A DNA stretch of 64,000 bases from Pseudomonas abieticivorans (lineage in GTDB: Bacteria; Pseudomonadota; Gammaproteobacteria; Pseudomonadales; Pseudomonadaceae): assembly GCF_023509015.1 (NCBI RefSeq), contig NZ_CP094975.1, positions 5,697,501 to 5,761,500 on the forward strand, given 5' to 3'. Under the pieces are notes generated by a model that was not told the DNA's origin, did no database searches, and saw only the letters and a list, made by a program, of their open reading frames with translations. A program made the position numbers and the translations under genes. This document shows, in pieces, positions 8,725 to 16,248 of this stretch (its first letter is position 1; each line of letters starts with the position of its first letter).

Positions 8725-9555
8725 GTGAACTCACCCACGATAGGCATTATCGGCGGGGCGGGCTGGCTCGGCCGCTCGCTCGCCAAGGCACTGCTGGCCA
8801 CGGGGTTCGTGGCGCCTGAGGCGTTGCTGTTGTCCAGCCGCTCGGCCCCATCACCCTTGGCCGGCGTGGCGATGACCTGCGACAACGCCGAACTGGTGCG
8901 CCGCAGCGACGTGGTGGTGTTGTCGGTGCGACCCCAGGACCTGCCTGCGGTGCAGATCGAGGTGGGTGGCAAGCTGCTGATATCGCTGGTGGCAGGTGCC
9001 TCGATGCACGATCTCAAGGCGCACGTCAAAGGCCTGCGGGTGGTGCGCGCCATGCCCAATGCCGCCCTTGAGCAGCGCTGCGCCTATACGCCCTGGCTTG
9101 CCAGCGCCGAGGTCGATGCGCCCGGCAAAGACTTTGTTCAGCGCCTGTTCCAAACCTGCGGGCAGGCAGACGAAGTGTTCAGCGAGCAGCAACTCAATTA
9201 CCTCACCGGCCTTTCGGGCACGGGGCCTGCGTACCCGGCCTTGCTGGCCCAGGCGCTGTTCAACAGTGCCCTGCGCCAGGGCCTGCCCGAGCCCATTGCC
9301 CGGCGCGCGGTGATGGGCGTGGTGCAGGCCAGCCAACTGATTGGCCAACCGCAGCCGTTCCAAGCGCTGCTTGAAGTGTTGATCGGTTATCGAGGCGTTA
9401 CCGCTGCCGGCCTTGAAGCCATGCGTGCCGCCGGTTTTGAAACCCTGATAGAAGAAGGCCTGGCCTGCGCCGCGCAGGTAGCGGGCTGTGCGCTGTTTTC
9501 CTTTGAGCCTGCTGAGTTCTGCGAGGGTCGCACCGCACCGGTCGATCGCTCATAA
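8725..9555 (+). CDS. Pyrroline-5-carboxylate reductase-like NAD(P)-dependent reductase
   Basis: A 276-residue protein with a GTG start. It has the N-terminal Rossmann pattern IGIIGGAGWLGRSLAKALL and the ProC-type blocks VRAMPNAAL, LTGLSGTGPAYPALL and a YRGVTAAGLEAM stretch near the end, which corresponds to the GGtT.aGl region of ProC. Housekeeping ProC reduces pyrroline-5-carboxylate to proline. The genomic setting suggests this paralogue reduces, or in reverse oxidises, a cyclic imine formed by the neighbouring demethylase. It lies 27 bp downstream of the TetR gene and is probably cotranscribed with it. Confidence 0.8.
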   Translation: MNSPTIGIIGGAGWLGRSLAKALLATGFVAPEALLLSSRSAPSPLAGVAMTCDNAELVRRSDVVVLSVRPQDLPAVQIEVGGKLLISLVAGASMHDLKAHVKGLRVVRAMPNAALEQRCAYTPWLASAEVDAPGKDFVQRLFQTCGQADEVFSEQQLNYLTGLSGTGPAYPALLAQALFNSALRQGLPEPIARRAVMGVVQASQLIGQPQPFQALLEVLIGYRGVTAAGLEAMRAAGFETLIEEGLACAAQVAGCALFSFEPAEFCEGRTAPVDRS

Positions 9556-9582
9556 CCTTGTCCGTGATTAGGGGTGCAAACG

Positions 9583-10581
9583 ATGGCGAATCAGTATTTT
9601 AAAACCGGCGTGGCCTTGGGCGTGCTGTTGGCCAGTGGTGTGGTCCGGGCCGAGAGTTGCGGCGACGTGACCATCGCCAACATGAACTGGCAGTCGGCGG
9701 AGGTGATGGCCAACGTCGACAAGATCATCCTCAACCAAGGCTATGGCTGTAACGCCGACCTGGTCACGGGCGACACCGTGCCGACCATCACCTCCATGGC
9801 CGAGAAAGGCCGCCCGGACATCGTGCCCGAAGGCTGGATCGACTTGGTGCCCGATGTCGCCAAGGCGGGGCTGGACAGCGGCAAGCTGGTACAGGCCGCC
9901 AAGTCGTTAACCGATGGCGGCGCCCAGGGTTGGTGGATACCCAAGTACTTTGCCGATGCGCACCCCGACATCAAGACGTTCTCAGACGTGCTCAGGCACC
10001 CCGAATTATTCCCAGCCCCGGAAGACCCGAAAAAAGGCGCCGTGTACAACGGCCCGCAAGGCTGGGGTGGCACGGTGGTCACCAGTCAACTGTTCAAGGC
10101 CTACAACTTCGACAAGCACGGGTTCGTACTGGTCGATACTGGCTCGGCTGCAGGCCTGGACGGCTCCATCGCCCAAGCCTACGAGCGCAAGGCGCCGTGG
10201 CTGGGGTACTACTGGGCGCCGACCGCATTGCTGGGCAAGTACCCGATGGTCAAGCTGCAAACCGAAGTGCCCAACGACGCCGCCGAATGGAAACGCTGCA
10301 ACACCGTGGCCGACTGCCCCGACCCCAAGCCCAATGCCTGGCCGGTGGACCGCGTCTATACCTTGACCACCCCAGGTTTTGCCAAGCGCTCCCCGGTGGT
10401 GATGGAGTACCTAAGCAAGCGCGCCTGGTCAAACACCACCGCCAACAGCCTGATCGCCTGGATGACGGACAACCAGGCCACGGGTGAGGAGGGCGCCAAG
10501 TACTTCCTGAAAAACAACGAGGCGCTATGGAGCCAATGGGTTACTCCACAAGCCCAGGCCAAGATCAAGGCGTCGTTGTAA
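9583..10581 (+). CDS. ProX/OpuAC-type glycine betaine/proline betaine-binding protein
   Basis: About 332 residues. The ATG at 9583 is preferred over GTG 9574 because AGGGG lies eight bases upstream of it. A signal peptide ends around VVRAES. The mature protein has the OpuAC-type features: VTIANMNWQSAEVMA near the start and repeated Trp-rich segments (GAQGWWIPKYF, APWLGYYWAP) that can form an aromatic cage for a quaternary amine. It acts in the periplasm, delivering substrate to the permease and ATPase encoded next. A hairpin after its stop may set its expression above that of the downstream genes. Confidence 0.85.
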   Translation: MANQYFKTGVALGVLLASGVVRAESCGDVTIANMNWQSAEVMANVDKIILNQGYGCNADLVTGDTVPTITSMAEKGRPDIVPEGWIDLVPDVAKAGLDSGKLVQAAKSLTDGGAQGWWIPKYFADAHPDIKTFSDVLRHPELFPAPEDPKKGAVYNGPQGWGGTVVTSQLFKAYNFDKHGFVLVDTGSAAGLDGSIAQAYERKAPWLGYYWAPTALLGKYPMVKLQTEVPNDAAEWKRCNTVADCPDPKPNAWPVDRVYTLTTPGFAKRSPVVMEYLSKRAWSNTTANSLIAWMTDNQATGEEGAKYFLKNNEALWSQWVTPQAQAKIKASL

Positions 10582-10587
10582 CCAGGT

Positions 10588-10607
10588 GCCCGGCGGCAAG
10601 GCCGGGC
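10588..10607 (+). terminator. GC-rich stem-loop between binding-protein and permease genes
   Basis: The sequence GCCCGGC-ggcaag-GCCGGGC forms a seven-base-pair hairpin seven bases after the binding-protein stop. It is followed by GCTTTCAT rather than a long T-run. Such elements often attenuate transcription or stabilise the upstream message in ABC operons. Full termination seems unlikely. Confidence 0.55.
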
Positions 10608-10690
10608 GCTTTCATCAAGACCTAATAAAAAAACACCGTGTATTGAATTGACTGCCCCCTGTTTCCAGTCTTCTACAGAAGGTGAACGGT

Positions 10691-11581
10691 ATGGATTGGT
10701 TGATGAGCTTTCCTCATATGGAGGATGAGCGGCTGCGGGCCTTGAAGAAGGCCATCGATGGCGCCTTTCGTGATTTCACCGGCCAGTACGGTGATGCGTT
10801 CGAGGCATTCTTTCACCCCTTGCAAGCCTTCCTGACTCAGTCGGAACGCTTCATGACCAGCACACCCTGGCCGATCATCATCCTGTTGGTGGCGCTGTTG
10901 GCCTGGCTGGGCAGCCGCAGTTGGAAGATCGTGTTCGGTTGCGTGTTCACGCTGCTGCTGATCGGCTACCTGGATATGTGGACCGACACCATGAAAACCC
11001 TGTCGATGATCTTCGTGTGCACGGTGATCGCGATCCTCATCGGCTTGCCGGCCGGGGTCTTGATGGCGCGTTCCGATCGCCTGCAGCGGCTGTTCAGCCC
11101 GGTGCTCGACGTGATGCAGACCATGCCCAGTTTCGTCTACCTGATCCCGGTGGTCATGCTGTTGGGCATCGGCAAAGTCGCAGGCTTGATCGCGGTGGTG
11201 ATCTACGCGTTGCCGCCGATGATCCGCCTGACCAACCTGGGGATTCGCCATGTGGACAGCGAGATGCTCGAAGCCGCCGATGCTTTTGGCTCCTCCAGTT
11301 GGCAAAAACTCAAGAACGTGCAATTGCCACTGGCGATGCCATCGATCATGGCCGGCATCAACCAGACCATCATGATGGCCTTGGCCATGGTGGTGGTAGC
11401 GTCAATGATCGGGGTTCAGGGCCTGGGCCAGCCGGTGCTCAAGGCCATCGCCAACCAGTATTTCACCTTGGGTATTTTCAATGGCCTGGCGATCGTTGGC
11501 ATTGCCGTGATCTTTGACCGTGTCAGCCAGGCGTACGGCAAACGGCTGCAAAAGCACTTGGAGATCGTCCATGGGCACTGA
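10691..11581 (+). CDS. ProW-type ABC transporter permease
   Basis: About 296 residues. ATG 10691 is chosen because AGAAGG lies eight bases upstream; GTG 10682 is the alternative. The N-terminus is a soluble helical stretch followed by several membrane segments. A BPD_transp_1 core spans roughly residues 85-290, with the EAA-like loop EMLEAADAFGSSSWQKLKNVQLPLAMPSI (key residues E, A, G and the LP). It imports quaternary amines such as betaines across the inner membrane with the adjacent ATPase, whose gene it overlaps by 11 bp. Confidence 0.88.
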   Translation: MDWLMSFPHMEDERLRALKKAIDGAFRDFTGQYGDAFEAFFHPLQAFLTQSERFMTSTPWPIIILLVALLAWLGSRSWKIVFGCVFTLLLIGYLDMWTDTMKTLSMIFVCTVIAILIGLPAGVLMARSDRLQRLFSPVLDVMQTMPSFVYLIPVVMLLGIGKVAGLIAVVIYALPPMIRLTNLGIRHVDSEMLEAADAFGSSSWQKLKNVQLPLAMPSIMAGINQTIMMALAMVVVASMIGVQGLGQPVLKAIANQYFTLGIFNGLAIVGIAVIFDRVSQAYGKRLQKHLEIVHGH

Positions 11582-12623
11582 ATACGGCATCGAGATCCGC
11601 GACCTCTATAAAATATTCGGCCACCGCGCCCACACCAGCCTCGAGCGGGTCAAGCAAGGGGCAAGCAAGGCTGAGCTGCTGTCCAGCCATGCCCATGTGC
11701 TGGGGCTCAAGAACATCAACATCAGCATGCCGGCCGGCGGTATCCAAGTGATCATGGGGTTGTCCGGCTCGGGCAAGTCCACGCTGATCCGCCACATCAA
11801 CCGCTTGATCGAACCCACGGCGGGCCGGGTGTTGATCGGCGGTCAGGACATCCTTCAAATGAAGCCGGCAGCGTTGCAGGAACTGCGCCGCCATTGCATT
11901 TCCATGGTGTTCCAGAAGTTTGCCTTGCTGCCCAACCGCACGGTGCTGGAAAACACCGTGTATGGCCTGGAGATACAGGGGCTGCCCCGTGCGGTGCAAG
12001 TGGAGCGGGCCATGCACTGGCTGGAACGGGTGGGGCTCAAGGGCTTTGAAGGGCACTATCCCAATCAACTGTCGGGCGGCATGCAGCAGCGAGTTGGCCT
12101 GGCCAGGGCCTTGGCAAGTGATGCACCGGTGCTGTTGATGGATGAAGCTTTTTCGGCCCTGGACCCATTGATCCGCATGGACATGCAGTCGGTGCTGCTA
12201 GACCTGCAGAAAGAGATTCGCAAGACCATCGTGTTCATCACCCATGACCTGGACGAGGCGCTGCGCATTGGCGACCGTATCGCCATCCTGCGCGACGGCG
12301 AAGTCATCCAGCAGGGCACGCGCCACGAAATCGTCATGGCCCCGGCCGACGAGTACATCGCCCGATTCGTGCGCGAGGTCAACCGGGGGCGGGTGATTCA
12401 GGTGGAGGCAATCATGGCGCCCCTCACGGCCACGCATCGGCCGACCCTGAGCCTGCCCCGTGGCACCTCGTTGGAGGTGGCGATGAAAACCCTGATAGAG
12501 GCCGGGATGGACGCCCTGGTCGTCACCGACAACGGGCACAACCCGATCGGCCACGTGACCTTGCAATCGATTATCTCCACGGTGGTTACCGCGGCCGAGC
12601 ATAAACTCAAGGTCGCGTCTTGA
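11571..12623 (+). CDS. ProV/OpuAA-type ABC transporter ATPase with C-terminal CBS domain
   Basis: A 350-residue ATPase starting inside the permease gene. Walker A is GLSGSGKST, the signature is LSGGMQQR and Walker B is VLLMDE, followed by the H-loop FITHDLDEA. The C-terminal 70 residues resemble a CBS-type domain (GTSLEVAMKTLIEAGMDALVV in outline), which in OpuA senses ionic strength. It powers uptake for the preceding permease and binding protein. The long N-terminal extension before Walker A is normal for the ProV branch. Confidence 0.9.
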   Translation: MGTEYGIEIRDLYKIFGHRAHTSLERVKQGASKAELLSSHAHVLGLKNINISMPAGGIQVIMGLSGSGKSTLIRHINRLIEPTAGRVLIGGQDILQMKPAALQELRRHCISMVFQKFALLPNRTVLENTVYGLEIQGLPRAVQVERAMHWLERVGLKGFEGHYPNQLSGGMQQRVGLARALASDAPVLLMDEAFSALDPLIRMDMQSVLLDLQKEIRKTIVFITHDLDEALRIGDRIAILRDGEVIQQGTRHEIVMAPADEYIARFVREVNRGRVIQVEAIMAPLTATHRPTLSLPRGTSLEVAMKTLIEAGMDALVVTDNGHNPIGHVTLQSIISTVVTAAEHKLKVAS

Positions 12624-12699
12624 CCGGGCTTTCACTTGCATGAGGGCGCCAGCGGTTCCACACTCGCAGCTTTCCATGGCATCGGCAAAGGAGCCTTGC

Positions 12700-13242
12700 A
12701 TGAGCACCCTGACCAACGTTCCCCTGACCACCATCGACGGCCAGCCCAGCAGCCTTGCAGCCTACAGCGGCAAGGTGCTGCTGGTGGTCAACGTCGCCTC
12801 CAAGTGCGGCCTGACGCCCCAGTACGAGGGCCTGGAAAAACTCTACGAAGAAAAACAGGCCCAAGGTTTGACCGTGCTGGGTTTTCCGGCCAACAACTTC
12901 AAGGCCCAGGAGCCGGGCACTGACGATGAGATCAAGGCATTTTGCAGCCTGACCTATGACGTGAAGTTCCCCTTGTTCTCCAAGATTTCGGTGGCCGGCG
13001 CAGGCAAGCATCCGCTGTACCAGGCGCTGACCGAGGCCCTCCCGGCGGCGACCGGCGAGGGGCCTTGGCGTGAGCGTTTGACGGGGAAGGGCATCGAGGT
13101 GAACCCGGCGCCGGAAGTGCAGTGGAACTTCGAGAAGTTCCTGATCAGCCGGGACGGTCGGGTGGTGGGGCGTTTTGCGCCGGATGTGGCGGCCGATGAT
13201 GCGCGGCTGCTCAGCGCTATCGATGCCGAGCTTGCGAAGTAG
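12700..13242 (+). CDS. BtuE-like glutathione/thioredoxin peroxidase with altered active-site tetrad
   Basis: A 180-residue protein; ATG 12700 follows AAGGAG. The peroxidatic Cys lies in VNVASKCGLTPQYEGL, and the late WNFEKFL supplies the Trp and Asn of the catalytic tetrad. The usual FPCNQF motif reads FPANNF here, so both the second (resolving) Cys and the tetrad Gln are changed. It could still reduce hydroperoxides with glutathione or another thiol, but its mechanism or efficiency may differ from that of BtuE. It stands alone downstream of the ABC operon. Confidence 0.85.
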   Translation: MSTLTNVPLTTIDGQPSSLAAYSGKVLLVVNVASKCGLTPQYEGLEKLYEEKQAQGLTVLGFPANNFKAQEPGTDDEIKAFCSLTYDVKFPLFSKISVAGAGKHPLYQALTEALPAATGEGPWRERLTGKGIEVNPAPEVQWNFEKFLISRDGRVVGRFAPDVAADDARLLSAIDAELAK

Positions 13243-13274
13243 GCCTCACAGGCACCCAACGGAGGATCCGCATC

Positions 13275-14045
13275 ATGGCCAACATCCACCAGGCTGCTCA
13301 GCAAGGCTTTGGCAGCGAAGCCAAGACCTACGCCAAGGGGCGCCCCGATTACCCTGCGCCACTCACCGGCTGGCTGACGACCACCTTGGGGGTCAGCCCT
13401 GGCCGCCAGGTGGTCGACCTGGGCGCCGGCACCGGTAAGTTCACCCAACTGTTGACCACTACCGGTGCCGACATCGTGGCCGTGGAGCCGATCGACGCCA
13501 TGCGCGCCGAACTGGTCCAGCGCCTGCCCGACGTGCAGGCACTGGCGGGCACGGCCCAAGCCATCCCCCTGGCAGACGGCAGCGCCGATGCGCTGGTATG
13601 CGCCCAAGCCTTCCATTGGTTCGCCACCGCGCCCGCCTTGGCCGAGATCCACCGGGTGCTCAAGCCGGGTGGTCGGTTGGGCCTGGTGTGGAACGTGCGC
13701 GATGAATCGGTGGACTGGGTGGCCGCCATTACCGCGATCATCACCCCCTACGAGGGCGACACCCCGCGCTTTCATACCGGCGCCTGGCGCTTGCCGTTTG
13801 CCGGTTCCGGGTTCGCCGAGCCCACGTTGGCTACCTTCAGCTACGCCCATGTCGGCAGTGCGCAGGAAGTGATCCTCGACCGCTTTTTGTCGGTGAGTTT
13901 CATTGCCGCCTTGCCCGCCGATGAGAAGGCCAAGGTGGCGGCGCAGTTGCAGGCACTGATCGACAGCCACCCGGCATTGCGCGGCCAAACGTCGATTGCG
14001 TTCCCTTACCGGACCGAGGCCTATTGCGCGTTACGCAAGGATTGA
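13275..14045 (+). CDS. Class I SAM-dependent methyltransferase (UbiE/Methyltransf_11 type)
   Basis: A 256-residue soluble protein with a strong GGAGG ribosome site. Motif I VVDLGAGTGKF lies at about residue 46, followed by the acidic VAVEPIDAMR that binds the ribose of SAM. The ADALVCAQAFHWF and LKPGGRLGLVWN blocks are typical of small-molecule methyltransferases of the Methyltransf_11 type. The substrate cannot be inferred. It is followed directly by the M24-like gene. Confidence 0.82.
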   Translation: MANIHQAAQQGFGSEAKTYAKGRPDYPAPLTGWLTTTLGVSPGRQVVDLGAGTGKFTQLLTTTGADIVAVEPIDAMRAELVQRLPDVQALAGTAQAIPLADGSADALVCAQAFHWFATAPALAEIHRVLKPGGRLGLVWNVRDESVDWVAAITAIITPYEGDTPRFHTGAWRLPFAGSGFAEPTLATFSYAHVGSAQEVILDRFLSVSFIAALPADEKAKVAAQLQALIDSHPALRGQTSIAFPYRTEAYCALRKD

Positions 14046-14086
14046 GTCCAATGGGTGGCTGAATAACGCAAAAAAGGAATGGATTG

Positions 14087-14947
14087 TTGAAGTTCATGGA
14101 AAGAATGCGCTCGCTGTTGCCACGCTCGCAAACCCACGCGGCGCAGTCGCTGCTGGATCAATACGCCACGGGCAACCAGGCACTGGCCGCCCGCATCGCC
14201 CAATGCGGCGAGGATCAGATACTGGCCGAGGCGCGGCGGTTGGCGCCCTTGGCCAGCGACCTGCTGCTGTCGGTCAAGCCGCTGATCGGCGAAGGCATCA
14301 CGGGCCTGGCGATTCAGGATCACCTGTTGGCGCAATACCAGGCCCTGGGCTGGCGGCCGATGTTGGTGGGCTACAAGGGCTACCCGGCCGCCGTGCCGGT
14401 GTCGGTCAACCGGCGGGTGATCAATTGCATACCCGACGAGAAGCCGGTGCCGGCGGCAGCGCTGGTGACCGTCGAGTTGGTGGCGGCCACGGCGCAAGGC
14501 TACGTGGCCCAGGCCTGGACCTTCGCCACGGCCGATGCCAACGTGCCACAGCAGCACCTGTTGGCGTCGGCGCGGCACGCATTGCAGCAGGGCATCGAAC
14601 AGGTGCGCGATGGCGTGCCCGTGGGCGCGATCGGCGAGGCGATCGGCCAGGTGCTGGAGGCATGCGAGGTGAGCCCGGTGGTCGAGTTTTGCGGTTACAC
14701 CATGGGCAAGCACCGGGTGCAGGCGCCGCAAATCCTGGGTTACCGGGCTGCGGGCCAGGACACGCCCCTGCAGGCAGGCCAAGTGCTTAACGTGTACGTG
14801 GTCGCCAAGGCAGGCGAGCGTGGGGTGCGGGTGTTGTCTGACGCCTGGACGGTGCTGTCCAAGGATGGCCAGGACAGCGTGGTGCTTTCGGCGATGGTCG
14901 AAGTCACCGCCGACGGCTACCAGTTGCTTACCCCTTTGCTGAGGTGA
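14087..14947 (+). CDS. M24-fold protein lacking metal ligands (methionine aminopeptidase-like pseudoenzyme)
   Basis: About 286 residues aligning over its length with type I methionine aminopeptidase, including GYKGYPAAVPVSVN (Map: GYHGFPKTVCASVN) and AWTVLSKDGQDS (Map: GWTVVTTDGSLS). The expected metal-binding positions are replaced: the His of VCHGIP is Asn (INCIPD), the GDTS Asp is lost (GYVAQAW), the GHGIG His is Tyr (GYTMG), and the FTIEP Glu is Val (LNVYVV). It is therefore probably not a hydrolase. TTG 14087 is chosen for its AAGGA spacing; ATG 14096 is the alternative. It overlaps surE convergently by 20 bp. Confidence 0.75.
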   Translation: MKFMERMRSLLPRSQTHAAQSLLDQYATGNQALAARIAQCGEDQILAEARRLAPLASDLLLSVKPLIGEGITGLAIQDHLLAQYQALGWRPMLVGYKGYPAAVPVSVNRRVINCIPDEKPVPAAALVTVELVAATAQGYVAQAWTFATADANVPQQHLLASARHALQQGIEQVRDGVPVGAIGEAIGQVLEACEVSPVVEFCGYTMGKHRVQAPQILGYRAAGQDTPLQAGQVLNVYVVAKAGERGVRVLSDAWTVLSKDGQDSVVLSAMVEVTADGYQLLTPLLR

Positions 14948-15734
14948 GTTGCTCGCGCAGGCGCTGCGCGGTGTCCGGTTCGTTGCGCTCAAAGCGCAGT
15001 GGCGTCACCGAGATGCCGCCGCTCCACACCACCGCGCTTTCGCTGCCGTCGATGTCGGGCTGGCTGTGGCGGTCGATGGTCAGCCAGTAATAGTCCTGCT
15101 CGCGCTCATCGGTGCGCTGGCTCATGTTCAGGCCGCTCATGCGGCCCATGCCCTGGGTGGTGATCTGCATCGGCGTGGCCACCTCGGCGGCCACGTCCGG
15201 GAAGTTGATGTTCAGGCACGCGCTGCTGCCCCAACCCATCGCCCAGAGTTGCCGGATGACATCGGGGGCCAAGGCGCGGGCGGTGTCCCAGCGCACCGCG
15301 TCGCGGCGGCTGTAGGCCTGGCTCAGGGCCAGGGACGGGATGCCCATCAGAAGGCCCGCCATGGCGGCGCCCACGGTACCGGAAAACACCGTTTCCACCC
15401 CCAGGTTGGCGCCGCGATTGATGCCCGACAGCAGCAGGTCCGGCGGGCTGGGCATCAGTTGGCGCAGGGCCATGGCCACGCAATCGGCCGGGGTGCCGGA
15501 CACCGAAAAGCGCCGCTCGGTTTTGCGCACCACGCGCAGTGGGTGGTGCAGGCTGAGGGCATGGGAAATACCGCTCTGATCCAAGGCTGGGGCCACCACC
15601 CAGACCTCATCGGCCAGCTCCCTGGCCACCTGTTCCAGCACGGCGAGGCCGGGGGCATCGATGCCGTCGTCGTTGGTAATGAGTATGCGTTCAAGTCGGC
15701 GCGGGGTCGTCACGATCACCTCGGGGTTTACCAT
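14928..15734 (-). CDS. surE: SurE-family 5'/3'-nucleotidase (paralogue)
   Basis: A 268-residue protein. ATG 15734 was chosen because it lies just before the conserved core; GGGGG sits upstream of it. The catalytic start ILITNDDGIDAPG provides the Asp-Asp metal site, and SGINRGANLG and FSGTVGAAMAG complete the SurE signature. SurE dephosphorylates nucleoside monophosphates and polyphosphates. The usual partners pcm, truD and rpoS are absent, so this looks like a second copy outside the standard locus. Its upstream region is shared with the divergent acidic peptide gene. Confidence 0.9.
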   Translation of the reverse strand: MVNPEVIVTTPRRLERILITNDDGIDAPGLAVLEQVARELADEVWVVAPALDQSGISHALSLHHPLRVVRKTERRFSVSGTPADCVAMALRQLMPSPPDLLLSGINRGANLGVETVFSGTVGAAMAGLLMGIPSLALSQAYSRRDAVRWDTARALAPDVIRQLWAMGWGSSACLNINFPDVAAEVATPMQITTQGMGRMSGLNMSQRTDEREQDYYWLTIDRHSQPDIDGSESAVVWSGGISVTPLRFERNEPDTAQRLREQLTSAKG

Positions 15735-15832
15735 TACGGGCCCCCAGTTTGCCACCCCGACGAATGGCTCGCCACCCTGGTCTATAGTCAACCGAGCGCT
15801 TTGTGCGCACCCTTGAACATGGAGGCTCAACG

Positions 15833-16006
15833 ATGGCAGACCGAAATGCAGCACCGCTAGCCCAGGACATTCTTGATCCCAGCCATGCCTACAAACCCAC
15901 TGACTTCCCCCGAATCGGGCGAGTGGGCGCGGAAAAAGAAGAGTTCGAACTGAGCAGTCTGAGCCCTTGGGTCAGCCTGGCAGATGAGGAGGAAGAGGAG
16001 GAGTAA
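15833..16006 (+). CDS. 57-residue acidic peptide ending in six glutamates
   Basis: ATG 15833 has GGAGG at 15820. A TATAGT box lies at about 15783, giving a plausible independent promoter divergent from surE. The product has a helical or disordered N-terminus, a central PTDFPRIGRVGAEKEEFELSS stretch (described in part as FPRIGR), one Trp, and a terminal Glu run followed by TAA. There is no signal peptide or membrane segment. I do not recognise a family. It could be a leaderless regulatory peptide, a nucleic-acid mimic or a modified-peptide precursor; no modifying enzyme is adjacent. Confidence 0.7.
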   Translation: MADRNAAPLAQDILDPSHAYKPTDFPRIGRVGAEKEEFELSSLSPWVSLADEEEEEE

Positions 16007-16016
16007 ATCGGGGGTT

Positions 16017-16035
16017 GCCCCGCCTTTTACGGGGC
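16017..16035 (+). terminator. Candidate terminator of the acidic peptide gene
   Basis: The stem GCCCCG...CGGGGC lies eleven bases after the peptide's stop, with a pyrimidine-rich loop (CCTTTTA). It is followed by GCCTTTGG rather than a strong U-tract, so it may only slow polymerase or protect the transcript's 3' end. Confidence 0.45.
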
Positions 16036-16040
16036 GCCTT

Positions 16041-16197
16041 TGGCGGATGAATCCGCTCCTACCCCTGTAGGAGTAATTGCCTGTCAGATGGGTATCGCTC
16101 TTTCGATTCGCGACCAAGGTCGCTCCCACACGTTTCGCGGCAGTTGAGCCCGTGAGGACTCGCTGCCCCAACCTGTGGGAGCGACCTTGGTCGCGAA
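16041..16197. repeat. Mixed REP cluster: GGATGAATCC type plus inverted GACCTTGGTC pair
   Basis: At 16041-16062 there is one copy of the window's common REP (GCGGATGAATCCGCTCCTAC). Then TTCGCGACCAAGGTCGCTCC begins at 16107 and its inverse GGAGCGACCTTGGTCGCGAA ends at 16197, a REPIN with a different inner palindrome. The cluster separates the peptide gene from the convergent OprD gene. Confidence 0.85.
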
Positions 16198-16248
16198 TAT
16201 CAGATTCATCCGCGAAGGTTACGACACCGAAAATCTACCGGGCGTGCA

